Assembly: GCA_038234045.1 (NCBI GenBank)
Contig: JBBSUX010000121.1
Span: 1-9,922 of the forward strand
Direction: 5' to 3'
From: JBBSUX01 sp038234045
GTDB taxonomy: Bacteria; Pseudomonadota; Gammaproteobacteria; Burkholderiales; Burkholderiaceae_C
DNA: 9,922 bases
This document shows, piece by piece, positions 1-7,570 of this stretch (position 1 is the stretch's first letter; each line of letters begins with the position of its first letter). Below the pieces are notes generated by a model. It searched no databases and was not told the origin of the DNA. It saw only the letters and a list, made by a program, of their open reading frames with translations. A program made the translations under genes and the position numbers.

Positions 1-227
1 ACGATCTGCCGCGACCCGTGCGCACCATGCTCGGTGGCATTGGCGTTTCATCGCGCGCAGCCGATATTCGCGGCTCAGCTCTTGCGAGTTACCTGCTCTT
101 CGAAGCCGGATACACGCGCGAGCTGATGGCCCTCGGGCGGGCCGACGCGATGCGACAGTCGGACGACATTCACCGCTTCTTCGGATGGCCGGATCCATCG
201 ACCAACACAGCGCACGCGGGACGATGA
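1..227 (+). CDS. C-terminal end of a probable patatin-like phospholipase (5' end outside window)
   Basis: An open frame enters from the left edge (first complete codon at position 3) and runs for 74 codons to a TGA at 225-227. The GTG at 18 is only an internal codon; nothing suggests a start there. The visible tail contains the stretch ALASYLLFEAGYTRELMALG followed by an Asp and an FFGW-like end. This resembles the C-terminus I associate with RssA-type patatin-like phospholipases of Burkholderiales (SYLLFE, YTREL, LG-x-AD). The catalytic parts of that family, the oxyanion-hole glycines, GxSxG and DG(A/G), would lie upstream and cannot be checked. If correct, the product is a Ser-Asp dyad lipid acyl hydrolase. 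The gene call is firmer than the function; the next gene starts 91 bases later on the same strand. Confidence 0.55.
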   Translation, partial: DLPRPVRTMLGGIGVSSRAADIRGSALASYLLFEAGYTRELMALGRADAMRQSDDIHRFFGWPDPSTNTAHAGR

Positions 228-318
228 GGTGGCGGGCAGGCGAGCGATATTTGACCTATGAACCGTCTGGAAAGCCGCATACTGGCACTCTCAGAATGGT
301 CCAAAGACAGACAAGCAC

Positions 319-1755
319 ATGCACCGCGCCCTCATTCACCGTAGCCCATGCACATCGGCCATGGGTCCGATCGTCGCAGCCTTTGCCGTAGCCGCGATGT
401 TGCTCGGCGGCTGTGTTGCTGACCCTCGGCCAGCGTCGCCGGCGCCGGCGACGATGCCGCCCCGCATTTCTGCTGCTCTCCCCGTCACGAACGAGTCCCC
501 ACCAACACCCACCACATGTCCGAAAGACATTCCCGCAAAAACCCGCTGCCTGGCAGGCCAGGATTCCACCGGCGCCTTCTACCTAATCGCCGTGCCTGCC
601 GAGTGGAACGGCAACCTGGTACTACACGCGCACGGCGGACCGGTGCTCGGCACCCCCAAGGCATCGCGCACGGTTGCCGATCTGAAGCGCTGGCAAATCA
701 TGATCCGGGCTGGGTACGCCTGGGCCGCATCCTCGTTTCACCAGGGCGGGGTGGCGGTTCACTCCGCTGCCGAAGACACTGAGCGCCTGCGTCAGATCTT
801 CGTGCGCTATGTCGGCCAGCCGAAGATGACAATCCTGCACGGGCAATCCTGGGGCGCCAGCGTCGCTGCCGTCGAGGCTTCGATGTTCACCGATGACGGT
901 CACGGCAAGCGCCCGTACGACGCGGTGCTATTGACCAGCGGCGTGCTGGCTGGTGGCAGCAAGGCCTATGACTTCCGTCTCGATCTGCGGGTGATCTACC
1001 AGTACTTGTGCCACAACCATCCGCGCCCCGACGAGCCGCAGTACCCATTGTGGATGGGCCTTCCCGTCGGCTACACCCTCACAGCAGCTGATTTGCGCAG
1101 CCGGGTCGATGCCTGCCTGGGACTCGGCAAAACTACCAACGCACGTAGCGCCGCGCAACAGCAGCGCATCGACACCATCGTGCGTACTGTGCAGATTCCC
1201 GAGCGCTCCATTCAGGGCCATCTGAAATGGGCCACCTGGCACTTTCAGGACATCGTGCAGAACCACACGCATGGCGGCAACCCCTTCGGCAATATCGGCG
1301 CCGAGTACCGCGGCTCGCCCGAAGATGCGGCGCTGAATCGCGACGTGCAGCGCTACCAGACCGATCCCAAAGCGGTTGCCACTTTTGCGGCGGATACCGA
1401 TCCGGATGGCCGCATCCCCGTGCCGGTGCTGACGGTGCATGCCGTGAATGATCCGACCGCCTTCGTCGAAATGGAGGACACCTTCCTGCACACCATGCAG
1501 AAAGCCGGTACCGCAGACCATTTGGTCCAGACCTTCACCTCGGATCATGAGCACAGCTATCTCACCGACGCCACCTACCCCACGCTGATGACCGCACTCA
1601 CGGCTTGGGCGAAAGGTGGTCCCAAGCCCACGCCGGCCAGCATCGCGCAGGATTGCCACCGCTTTGAGCCTACCTACGCCGCCAATTGCCATTTCCTGCC
1701 GGACTACCATCCGAAGCCGCTCGATACGCGCGTGACCCAGCGCAACCTGCCCTGA
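319..1755 (+). CDS. Alpha/beta-hydrolase-fold lipoprotein, substrate unknown (478 aa)
   Basis: The N-terminus is a lipoprotein signal peptide: positively charged residues (Arg3, His7, Arg8), a hydrophobic core (about 17-29) and a lipobox LLGGC with Cys32 as the predicted lipidated residue. The start at 319 is preferred over Met15 (position 361), which would leave no positive charge before the core; neither start has a clear Shine-Dalgarno sequence. A Pro/Ala/Thr-rich linker (about 35-66) leads into the hydrolase domain. Visible motifs are HAHGGP (103-108, probable oxyanion hole), the nucleophile elbow GQSWG with Ser177, a candidate acid Asp378 in VNDPTAF, and a candidate base His410 or His412 in SDHEHSY. 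Paired cysteines (67/77, 446/457) would fit disulfides in an extracytoplasmic protein. It could be an esterase, amidase or peptidase; I do not recognise a characterised close relative. It was probably expressed alone, since metG is 134 bases away. Confidence 0.8.
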   Translation: MHRALIHRSPCTSAMGPIVAAFAVAAMLLGGCVADPRPASPAPATMPPRISAALPVTNESPPTPTTCPKDIPAKTRCLAGQDSTGAFYLIAVPAEWNGNLVLHAHGGPVLGTPKASRTVADLKRWQIMIRAGYAWAASSFHQGGVAVHSAAEDTERLRQIFVRYVGQPKMTILHGQSWGASVAAVEASMFTDDGHGKRPYDAVLLTSGVLAGGSKAYDFRLDLRVIYQYLCHNHPRPDEPQYPLWMGLPVGYTLTAADLRSRVDACLGLGKTTNARSAAQQQRIDTIVRTVQIPERSIQGHLKWATWHFQDIVQNHTHGGNPFGNIGAEYRGSPEDAALNRDVQRYQTDPKAVATFAADTDPDGRIPVPVLTVHAVNDPTAFVEMEDTFLHTMQKAGTADHLVQTFTSDHEHSYLTDATYPTLMTALTAWAKGGPKPTPASIAQDCHRFEPTYAANCHFLPDYHPKPLDTRVTQRNLP

Positions 1756-1817
1756 GCAGTATTCGGCGCTGCGGCGAACGGCGGGCCGCAGGGCGCCGCG
1801 GGTCGCCACCTAAAATC

Positions 1818-1845
1818 GAAGGTTCGCCCGCATGAGCGAGCCTTC
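1818..1845 (+). promoter_or_regulatory. Hairpin in the metG leader
   Basis: A 10-bp stem (1818-1827 with 1836-1845, one G-T wobble) closes an 8-base loop, ending 44 bases before the metG start. A TAAAAT hexamer at 1811-1816, directly upstream, resembles a sigma70 -10 box, but I see no -35 box at the right distance. There is no T-run after the stem, so it does not look like an intrinsic terminator for the hydrolase gene. It could be a structured 5' leader or an operator. The stem is seen; the role is inference. Confidence 0.35.
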
Positions 1846-1889
1846 AAAGCGCACCACCCGGCGCGTTTTCGTGCAGCCCGACGCCACCG

Positions 1890-4088
1890 ATGCCCTCATC
1901 CTCTTCTTCCTCCGTGCCAACCCGCAGCCTCTTCGTCACGACCGCCTTGCCGTATGCCAACGGCAAGTTCCATATCGGGCACATCATGGAGTACATCCAG
2001 GCTGATATCTGGGTGCGGTTTCAGCGCATGCGGGGCGCGCAGGTGAACTTCGTCGGTGCCGACGACGCCCATGGCGCGCCGATCATGATTGCCGCTGACA
2101 AGGCCGGAAAAACCCCGCAGCAGTTTGTGGCTGATATCGCTGCGGGCCGCAAGCCGTATCTCGACGGCTTTCACATCGCGTTCGACAATTGGCATTCCAC
2201 CGACGCGCCGGAAAATCACGAGCTCGCGCAGCAGATTTACCGGGATTTGAAGTCAGCCGACCTCATCGATACGCGCACCATCGAGCAGTTCTTCGATCCC
2301 GAGAAGAACATGTTCCTGCCGGACCGGTACATCAAGGGCGAATGCCCGCGCTGCCACAGCAAGGACCAGTACGGCGACAACTGCGAAAACTGCGGCGCTG
2401 TCTATGCGCCTACCGATCTGATCGACCCGGTTTCCACCCTTTCGGGCGCGCGGCCGGTGCTGAAGAGCTCGGAGCATTTCTTCTTTCGCCTGTCAGACCC
2501 GCGCTGCGTGGAGTTTTTGCAGGACTGGACGCAGAACGGCCAGCATGTGCAGGCCGAGGTGGCCAACAAGGTCAAGGAATGGTTCGGCACCCGCACCAAT
2601 GCCGATGGCTCAACAAGCGAAGGCTTGGGTGACTGGGATATCAGCCGCGACGCGCCCTACTTCGGCATCGAGATTCCTGATGCGCCCGGCAAGTATTTTT
2701 ATGTCTGGCTCGACGCGCCGGTTGGCTATCTGGCATCGCTGAAAAACCTGCTGGAAAAGCGCGCAGCACTCGATCCACAAAGCCCGAGTTACGACGCCTA
2801 TATGGCCAACCCGGCGCTGGAGCAGGTGCACTTCATCGGCAAGGACATCGTTACCTTCCACACATTGTTCTGGCCGGCGATGCTGAAGTTCAGTGGCCGC
2901 AAGACGCCCGACCGCATCTGCGTCCACGGCTTTCTCACGGTGAACAACGGCGAGAAGATGAGCAAGAGCCGAGGCACCGGCCTCGACCCCTTGAAATATC
3001 TTTCCCTCGGCATGAACCCCGAGTGGCTGCGCTACTACCTCGCGGCCAAGCTCAACGGCAAGAACGAAGATATCGACTTCAACGCCGAGGATTTTCTGGC
3101 GCGGGTCAACAGCGATCTGATCGGCAAGTACGTGAACATCGCAAGCCGGGCGGCCGGCTTTATCGCCAAGCGCTTTTCCGGCACGCTGGGCACCGTGACC
3201 GCCGATGGCGCGCTGTTGCTCGAAGCCCTGCGGGCGGAAGCCGATGCCATCGCCGCGCTCTATGACACTCGCGACACGGCACGTGCGCTGCGCGAAATCA
3301 TGGCGCTCGCCGATCGCGTCAACGCTTACGTCGATGCCAACAAGCCATGGGAGTTGGCCAAGCAGCAAGGCGCCGATGCGCGCCTGCACGATGTGTGCAG
3401 CGTTTGCATCGAAGCCTTCCGGCTGCTGACCCTCTATCTGAAGCCGGTGCTGCCGACGGTGGCGCAGGCGGTGGAAGGTTTTCTGAACTGCCCGCCGCTC
3501 AACTGGGTTGACGCCCCAGTGCCGATTGGCGCGGGTCATGTTATCGGCACCTACCAGCACCTGATGCAGCGCGTTGATCCCAAGCAAATTGAAGCATTGT
3601 TTGAGGCTCCAGAGCAATGGGAACAAGCGCAACCAGCTACCCCTTCAGTAGCAAGAGGCGGCGCTCCGACAAAAGCCCAGCACGCTCCAGCGATCGAAAC
3701 CAACGCTTCCGGCGGCGAACCGATTGCAGCCACCATCACCATCGACGACTTCGCAAAAATCGATTTGCGCATCGCGAAAATCGTGGCGTGTCAGGCGGTC
3801 GAAGGGTCGAAGAAGCTATTACAGCTCACGCTCGATGTGGGTGAGCACGCAGAGGATGGCTCCGCCCTCACCCGCATCGTTTTCAGCGGCATCGCGTCGG
3901 CTTATCAACCCGCTCAACTGGTTGGAAAGCTGACTGTGATGGTCGCCAACCTGGCGCCCCGCAAGATGAAGTTTGGCCTCAGCGAGGGCATGGTGCTGGC
4001 CGCCAGCCACGCCGATGAAACATCCCATCCCGGCATCCATGTGCTGGAGCCGTGGCCGGGCGCGGTTCCGGGCATGCGGGTGCGCTAG
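1890..4088 (+). CDS. metG: Methionyl-tRNA synthetase with C-terminal tRNA-binding domain
   Basis: This enzyme charges tRNA-Met, including the initiator, with methionine using ATP in the cytosol. The class I signatures are intact: HIGH at residues 28-31, within the MetG-typical ALPYANGKFHIGH region, and KMSKS at 356-360. Four cysteines (152, 155, 165, 168) form the zinc knuckle of the CP domain, and WLDAPVGY (273-280) is a conserved core segment. An anticodon-binding helical domain follows (about 395-560). A low-complexity linker (about 575-612) joins it to a Trbp111/EMAP-like OB-fold (about 615-732) that dimerises the enzyme and binds tRNA. At 732 aa it is longer than the E. coli protein (677 aa), owing to the linker and a short Ser-rich N-terminal extension. 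The start at 1890 places HIGH at the usual distance, although no good ribosome-binding site is visible. It appears to be a single-gene unit. Confidence 0.98.
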   Translation: MPSSSSSSVPTRSLFVTTALPYANGKFHIGHIMEYIQADIWVRFQRMRGAQVNFVGADDAHGAPIMIAADKAGKTPQQFVADIAAGRKPYLDGFHIAFDNWHSTDAPENHELAQQIYRDLKSADLIDTRTIEQFFDPEKNMFLPDRYIKGECPRCHSKDQYGDNCENCGAVYAPTDLIDPVSTLSGARPVLKSSEHFFFRLSDPRCVEFLQDWTQNGQHVQAEVANKVKEWFGTRTNADGSTSEGLGDWDISRDAPYFGIEIPDAPGKYFYVWLDAPVGYLASLKNLLEKRAALDPQSPSYDAYMANPALEQVHFIGKDIVTFHTLFWPAMLKFSGRKTPDRICVHGFLTVNNGEKMSKSRGTGLDPLKYLSLGMNPEWLRYYLAAKLNGKNEDIDFNAEDFLARVNSDLIGKYVNIASRAAGFIAKRFSGTLGTVTADGALLLEALRAEADAIAALYDTRDTARALREIMALADRVNAYVDANKPWELAKQQGADARLHDVCSVCIEAFRLLTLYLKPVLPTVAQAVEGFLNCPPLNWVDAPVPIGAGHVIGTYQHLMQRVDPKQIEALFEAPEQWEQAQPATPSVARGGAPTKAQHAPAIETNASGGEPIAATITIDDFAKIDLRIAKIVACQAVEGSKKLLQLTLDVGEHAEDGSALTRIVFSGIASAYQPAQLVGKLTVMVANLAPRKMKFGLSEGMVLAASHADETSHPGIHVLEPWPGAVPGMRVR

Positions 4089-4292
4089 CGATTGAGTTGC
4101 AAAGGGTAGGCGTGCAAACGGGCCCAGAAGGGAGGACATCGCTCGATTCGCGAGGATTGGACCTCGTCGCGCTGCACCTGAAGCTTCAAGGCCCGCCGAT
4201 GCTGTTGAGGGCGATCACTCGGCCATGACCACGCAAGCCGGTGCTACGCTGCGCATCCAGGACGACTCTCTTCCCCAACCCGGAGACACCGC
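4089..4292. other. Intergenic region between metG and glgC
   Basis: These 204 bases carry no convincing gene. A perfect 10-base palindrome, TGAAGCTTCA, lies at 4179-4188, and a weak 5-bp stem (4151-4155 with 4162-4166, six-base loop) lies just before it. No stem followed by a T-run marks the end of metG. The glgC promoter should be here, but no hexamer pair with acceptable spacing stands out. Confidence 0.4.
4282..4286 (+). promoter_or_regulatory. Shine-Dalgarno sequence of glgC
   Basis: GGAGA lies six bases before the ATG at 4293. It supports this start for glgC, which also gives the expected short N-terminal tail before the GGRGSRL nucleotide-binding motif. Confidence 0.6.
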
Positions 4293-5606
4293 ATGGCCCC
4301 GCTTCACGCCGCAACACCCAAAGCCCCGCTGGAGGCGCACCAACTGGTCCGCCGCACCATTGCACTGGTGCTCGCAGGCGGGCGCGGCTCACGCCTGAAG
4401 CAGCTGACCGATCGGCGCGCCAAGCCGGCGGTGTACTTCGGCGGCAAGTTCCGCATCATCGATTTCGCACTGTCCAATTGCCTCAACTCGGGTATCCGGC
4501 GCATGGCGGTGGTCACCCAGTACAAATCGCATTCGCTGATGCGGCACCTGCAGCGCGGCTGGAGCTTTTTGCGCGCAGAGCTCAACGAGATGGTCGATGT
4601 ATTGCCAGCGCAGCAGCGCGTCGGCGACGAACACTGGTACCGCGGCACGGCCGATGCGGTTTTCCAGAATCTCGACATCATCCAGACGCCTTCGACGCCG
4701 CACGACTACGTGGTCGTGCTGGCCGGCGATCACATCTACAAGATGGACTACTCGATCATGGTCAAGGACCATGCCCAGCATGGCCTGGGCTGCACGGTCG
4801 GCTGCATAGAAGTGCCGCGCATGGAAGCCACAGCCTTTGGCGTGATGCATGTAGACGCAGACCGCAAGGTCACGGCGTTTCTCGAAAAACCCGCCGACCC
4901 ACCCGCCATGCCGGGCAACCCTGATGTGGCATTGGCGAGCATGGGCATTTACGTGTTCGATTCCGAGTACCTCTACCAGCTGCTCGAAGCCGACAACCTC
5001 GACCCCAACTCCGATCACGACTTTGGCAAGGACATCATTCCCCGCGCCGTGGCCGAGGGGCGTGCACTGGCGCATCCCTTCAGCATGTCGTGCGTTACGC
5101 GCGCCTCGCGCGGGCCGGACGCCAAGGCTTACTGGCGCGACGTGGGCACGATCGATGCATTCTGGGCGGCCAACCTGGACCTGGCCTCCATCACCCCGGA
5201 ACTCGACATCTATGACACCGACTGGCCCATCTGGACCTATCAGCGGCAACTGCCGCCTGCCAAGTTCGTACTCGGCCGCGACGGAAAGCAAGGCGTAACC
5301 TACAACACCATCGTCTCGGGCGGCTGCATCGTGTCGGGCTCGACGGTTCGCGATGCCGTGCTGTTCTCGAGCGTGCGCGTTCATTCTTTCTGCGAAATCA
5401 CGCGCGCCGTGCTCCTGCCGGACGTCGAAGTCGGTCGCGGAGCGCGCCTGACCAATGTCGTGATCGACCGCGGCTGCGTCATCCCCGACGACATGGTGAT
5501 CGGCGAAGACGCTGTAGCCGATGCCGCGCGATTCGAGCGCACCGAAACGGGCGTCGTGCTCGTCACACGCGAGATGTTGAAGCGACTCGAACCTGCCGCC
5601 GCCTGA
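4293..5606 (+). CDS. glgC: Glucose-1-phosphate adenylyltransferase (ADP-glucose pyrophosphorylase)
   Basis: GlgC makes ADP-glucose and pyrophosphate from ATP and glucose 1-phosphate, the regulated step of bacterial glycogen synthesis. Residues 22-275 form the nucleotidyltransferase domain: GGRGSRL (29-35) binds the ATP phosphates, Asp146 in LAGDHIYKMDY is the metal-binding/catalytic Asp, and Lys199 in FLEKP binds glucose 1-phosphate. YWRDVGTIDAFW (280-291) is the family signature, and a C-terminal left-handed beta-helix (about 325-415) completes a 437-aa protein, close to the 431 aa of E. coli. The allosteric N-terminal segment reads LTDRRAKPAVYFGGK. Relative to E. coli it has Arg41 at the Lys39 position and Tyr48 at the His46 position, which is the pattern I recall for the Agrobacterium-type enzyme. 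The ORF ends with TGATG, overlapping the glgA start by one base, so the two genes are surely co-transcribed and probably translationally coupled. Confidence 0.97.
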   Translation: MAPLHAATPKAPLEAHQLVRRTIALVLAGGRGSRLKQLTDRRAKPAVYFGGKFRIIDFALSNCLNSGIRRMAVVTQYKSHSLMRHLQRGWSFLRAELNEMVDVLPAQQRVGDEHWYRGTADAVFQNLDIIQTPSTPHDYVVVLAGDHIYKMDYSIMVKDHAQHGLGCTVGCIEVPRMEATAFGVMHVDADRKVTAFLEKPADPPAMPGNPDVALASMGIYVFDSEYLYQLLEADNLDPNSDHDFGKDIIPRAVAEGRALAHPFSMSCVTRASRGPDAKAYWRDVGTIDAFWAANLDLASITPELDIYDTDWPIWTYQRQLPPAKFVLGRDGKQGVTYNTIVSGGCIVSGSTVRDAVLFSSVRVHSFCEITRAVLLPDVEVGRGARLTNVVIDRGCVIPDDMVIGEDAVADAARFERTETGVVLVTREMLKRLEPAAA

Positions 5607-7066
5607 TGCGTGTTCTCCAGGTCAGCGCCGAACTCTTTCCTCTCCTCAAGACCGGCGGCCTGGCCGACATCGCAGGTGCGTTGCCGATCGCGCTGATGGC
5701 GGCCGGGCAGGACGTGCGCGTGCTGCTGCCGGGTTTTCCGAAGATCGTATCGGGCACTACCAATTTGACTGAGGTCGTTGAGCTGTATGCGCCGTGGGGT
5801 GATCGGACTCGCGTTCTGTCGGGGCAGATTCGTGTAGCGGGCGCACCCGACATCTCTGCCTACGTGATCGACGCGCCAGCGCTGTACGACCGGCCCGGCA
5901 ATCCCTATGAAGACGCACAGCGCCAGCCCTACGCCGACAGCCACCGGCGCTTCGCGCTGCTCGGATGGGTCGCATCACAACTCGCACAGGGCGCCGACCC
6001 CGACTGGCAGGCGCAGGTGGTGCATGCACACGACTGGCATGCCGCGCTGGCGCCTGCGTACCTCGCGTTTTCGCAGCCTTGGGGCCAACCGAAAATTGGC
6101 ACCGTCTTCACCGTGCACAACCTGGCGTATCAGGGCCTGTTCGCGCCAGGGAACTTCGCCGAGCTTGGCCTGCCGGCTTCGGCGTTTCAGGTGAACGGAC
6201 TCGAATTTCATGGGCAACTCTCGTTCATGAAGGGCGGGCTCTATTACGCCGACCGCCTGACAACAGTGAGCCCGACCTATTCGCGCGAGATCCAGACGCC
6301 CGAGCAGGGCTGCGGGCTCGACGGCCTGCTGCGTGGACGCGCCAGCGTGCTGACGGGCATCCTCAATGCGGTCGACGACCAGGTCTGGAATCCGGCGCGC
6401 GATGCGCTCCTGGCCGAGCGCTACGACCCACGCCGCATGACCGGCAAGGCGGCCAGCAAGTCCACGCTGCAGGCACAGCTCGGGCTGGCCGAGCGGCCCG
6501 ACGCGCTGCTCTTCATCGTGGTGAGCCGGCTCACCGAACAAAAAGGCCTGCACCTCGTGCTGGGCGGCCTCGACGCGCTGCTCGCGCAGGGTGGCCAGCT
6601 TGCGCTCTTAGGCAGCGGCGAAGCTTGGCTCGAAGACGCCTTCCGGCAGCATGCAGCCGCCTCGCCCGATTCGGTGAGCGTCACCATCGGCTACGACGAG
6701 CAGCTAGCGCATCAGCTCTTCGGTGGCGGCGACGTGGTCGTCGTGCCTTCACTTTTCGAGCCCTGCGGCCTCACGCAGATGTACGGTCTCAAGTACGGTT
6801 GCCTGCCCTTGGTACGCCGCGTCGGCGGCCTGGCGGACACGGTCATCGATTGCACCCTCGAAGATATGGCGAGCGGCTTGGCCACCGGCTTCGTGTTCGA
6901 CCGCTTCGAGCCCGACGACTACGCCCGTGCAATGCGTCGTGCTTTCGCCCTCTACCAGCGCCCGACCGACTGGCGGCGCGTACGCGCAACCGCGATGCGC
7001 CGTCCAGCCGACTGGGCCACTGCCGCGTCGCAATACATCGAGGTCTACGAAAACGCCATCGCCTGA
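5606..7066 (+). CDS. glgA: Glycogen synthase (ADP-glucose dependent, GT5)
   Basis: GlgA transfers glucose from ADP-glucose to the non-reducing end of an alpha-1,4-glucan, using the product of the preceding gene. The protein (486 aa; E. coli 477) has the two Rossmann domains of a GT-B enzyme. In the N-terminal half are KTGGLAD (15-21, ADP-glucose binding), HAHDWH (140-145) and FTVHNLAYQG with His171. In the C-terminal half are SRLTEQKG, with Arg308 and Lys313 as the nucleotide-sugar phosphate ligands, and PSLFEPCGL (381-389), with Glu385 and Cys387 matching E. coli Glu377 and Cys379. All expected catalytic residues are present. The start overlaps the glgC stop (TGATG) and has no obvious Shine-Dalgarno sequence, which fits re-initiation after glgC. 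No further glycogen gene follows: the next gene converges from the other strand, 163 bases away. Confidence 0.97.
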   Translation: MRVLQVSAELFPLLKTGGLADIAGALPIALMAAGQDVRVLLPGFPKIVSGTTNLTEVVELYAPWGDRTRVLSGQIRVAGAPDISAYVIDAPALYDRPGNPYEDAQRQPYADSHRRFALLGWVASQLAQGADPDWQAQVVHAHDWHAALAPAYLAFSQPWGQPKIGTVFTVHNLAYQGLFAPGNFAELGLPASAFQVNGLEFHGQLSFMKGGLYYADRLTTVSPTYSREIQTPEQGCGLDGLLRGRASVLTGILNAVDDQVWNPARDALLAERYDPRRMTGKAASKSTLQAQLGLAERPDALLFIVVSRLTEQKGLHLVLGGLDALLAQGGQLALLGSGEAWLEDAFRQHAAASPDSVSVTIGYDEQLAHQLFGGGDVVVVPSLFEPCGLTQMYGLKYGCLPLVRRVGGLADTVIDCTLEDMASGLATGFVFDRFEPDDYARAMRRAFALYQRPTDWRRVRATAMRRPADWATAASQYIEVYENAIA

Positions 7067-7189
7067 TGGCCGCCCCTAAAGGAAGGTCTTCAGCAGACTG
7101 CCTGATCCCACACGGACGCTGCGCACCATCAGGGCGGGCAGCAGAAGTTATTTTTCGACCTCAGGCTGCGCATTGAATACGGCCGCAAA

Positions 7190-7211
7190 GCGAGCGGCTG
7201 CTAGCGCTCGC
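7190..7211 (-). terminator. Possible intrinsic terminator of the YeaQ-like gene
   Basis: A perfect 7-bp GC-rich stem (7190-7196 with 7205-7211) closes an eight-base loop, 18 bases beyond the stop of the minus-strand YeaQ-like gene. Read on the minus strand, only three T residues follow, so it would be a weak terminator. On the plus strand no T-run follows, so it is a poor candidate for terminating glgA. Its loop and right arm contain GCTGCTAGCGCT, which nearly recurs at 7674-7685. Confidence 0.35.
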
Positions 7212-7229
7212 CAGCCCGCGTCATGGAGA

Positions 7230-7484
7230 TCAGCTGCGCCGCTTGGTGAAAAGCGCCCAGATCACCAGCAGAATGATGGCGCCGATGATCGACGCGATCC
7301 ACCCCACCGGCTGGCCGACCCGGTACCAACCCATGGCCTGCCCGACGTAGCCGGCGAAAAATGAGCCAGCGATGCCGAGCACGGCGGTCATGATCCAGCC
7401 GAGCTTGTCGTTGCCGGGTTTAAGCGCGCGGGCGATCAATCCCACGATGAGGCCGACGATGATGGTGCCGATAATGGAGAACAT
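7230..7484 (-). CDS. YeaQ/YmgE/GlsB-family small membrane protein (84 aa)
   Basis: This is a small inner-membrane protein of the family named transglycosylase-associated (GlsB/YeaQ/YmgE). Its biochemical role is not established; relatives are often linked to stress responses. Three hydrophobic segments are visible (about 4-20, 30-48 and 60-79). They are separated by a short polar, positively charged loop ARALKPGNDKLGW and by a glycine-rich stretch, and the tail KRRS is positive. The length matches E. coli YeaQ and YmgE (82-84 aa). The frame is open further upstream, but the start at 7484 is chosen because it has an AAGGA Shine-Dalgarno sequence and gives the family-typical MFSIIGTIIVG N-terminus. 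The upstream extension would be Arg-rich and unlike the family. The gene lies 230 bases downstream of the transferase gene on the same strand, behind a structured non-coding region that may control it. Confidence 0.9.
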   Translation of the reverse strand: MFSIIGTIIVGLIVGLIARALKPGNDKLGWIMTAVLGIAGSFFAGYVGQAMGWYRVGQPVGWIASIIGAIILLVIWALFTKRRS

Positions 7485-7491
7485 GCTGGGA

Positions 7492-7496
7492 TCCTT
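7492..7496 (-). promoter_or_regulatory. Shine-Dalgarno sequence of the YeaQ-like gene
   Basis: On the minus strand AAGGA lies seven bases before the ATG at 7484. It decides the start in favour of the 84-residue product over the 133-residue open frame. Confidence 0.65.
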
Positions 7497-7570
7497 TTTT
7501 GCAGTAATGAGCGCGGCCATTGTGAATGAATCGCGACCGCAGCCGCCCCAACGTTTCAGGCTGATACGCC

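Noticed and set aside
251..283. TTGACC (251-256) and CATACT (278-283) as a promoter for the hydrolase gene
   Set aside because: The spacer is 21 bases, too long for a sigma70 promoter.
259..345. 28-codon open frame starting MNRLESRILAL in the gap before the hydrolase gene
   Set aside because: It has no Shine-Dalgarno sequence, no recognisable family, and overlaps the start of the hydrolase gene.
928..1809. 293-codon minus-strand open frame across the hydrolase gene
   Set aside because: It is antisense to a gene with a signal peptide and catalytic motifs. The translation is low in recognisable features and has no ribosome-binding site.
1832..2005. 57-codon open frame beginning in the loop of the metG leader hairpin and overlapping the metG start out of frame
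   Set aside because: It has no ribosome-binding site, and most of it is a shadow of conserved MetG codons.
2610..3632. 340-codon minus-strand open frame inside metG
   Set aside because: It is entirely antisense to conserved MetG sequence; a GC-bias artefact.
4241..4250. TGCTACGCT as an extended -10 box for glgC
   Set aside because: The hexamer matches the consensus at only about half the positions, and no -35 box lies 16-18 bases upstream.
4389..5384. 331-codon minus-strand open frame inside glgC
   Set aside because: It is entirely antisense to conserved GlgC sequence; a GC-bias artefact.
7062..7133. 8-bp inverted repeat CCTGATGG / CCATCAGG spanning the glgA stop, as a glgA terminator
   Set aside because: The arms are 56 bases apart, and the T-rich tract at 7148-7155 is too far from the right arm. 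A second CCTGAT at 7101 makes the pairing ambiguous.
5965..7176. 403-codon plus-strand open frame overlapping glgA in another frame
   Set aside because: The Arg/Ala-rich translation has no motif, and the glgA frame is conserved end to end.
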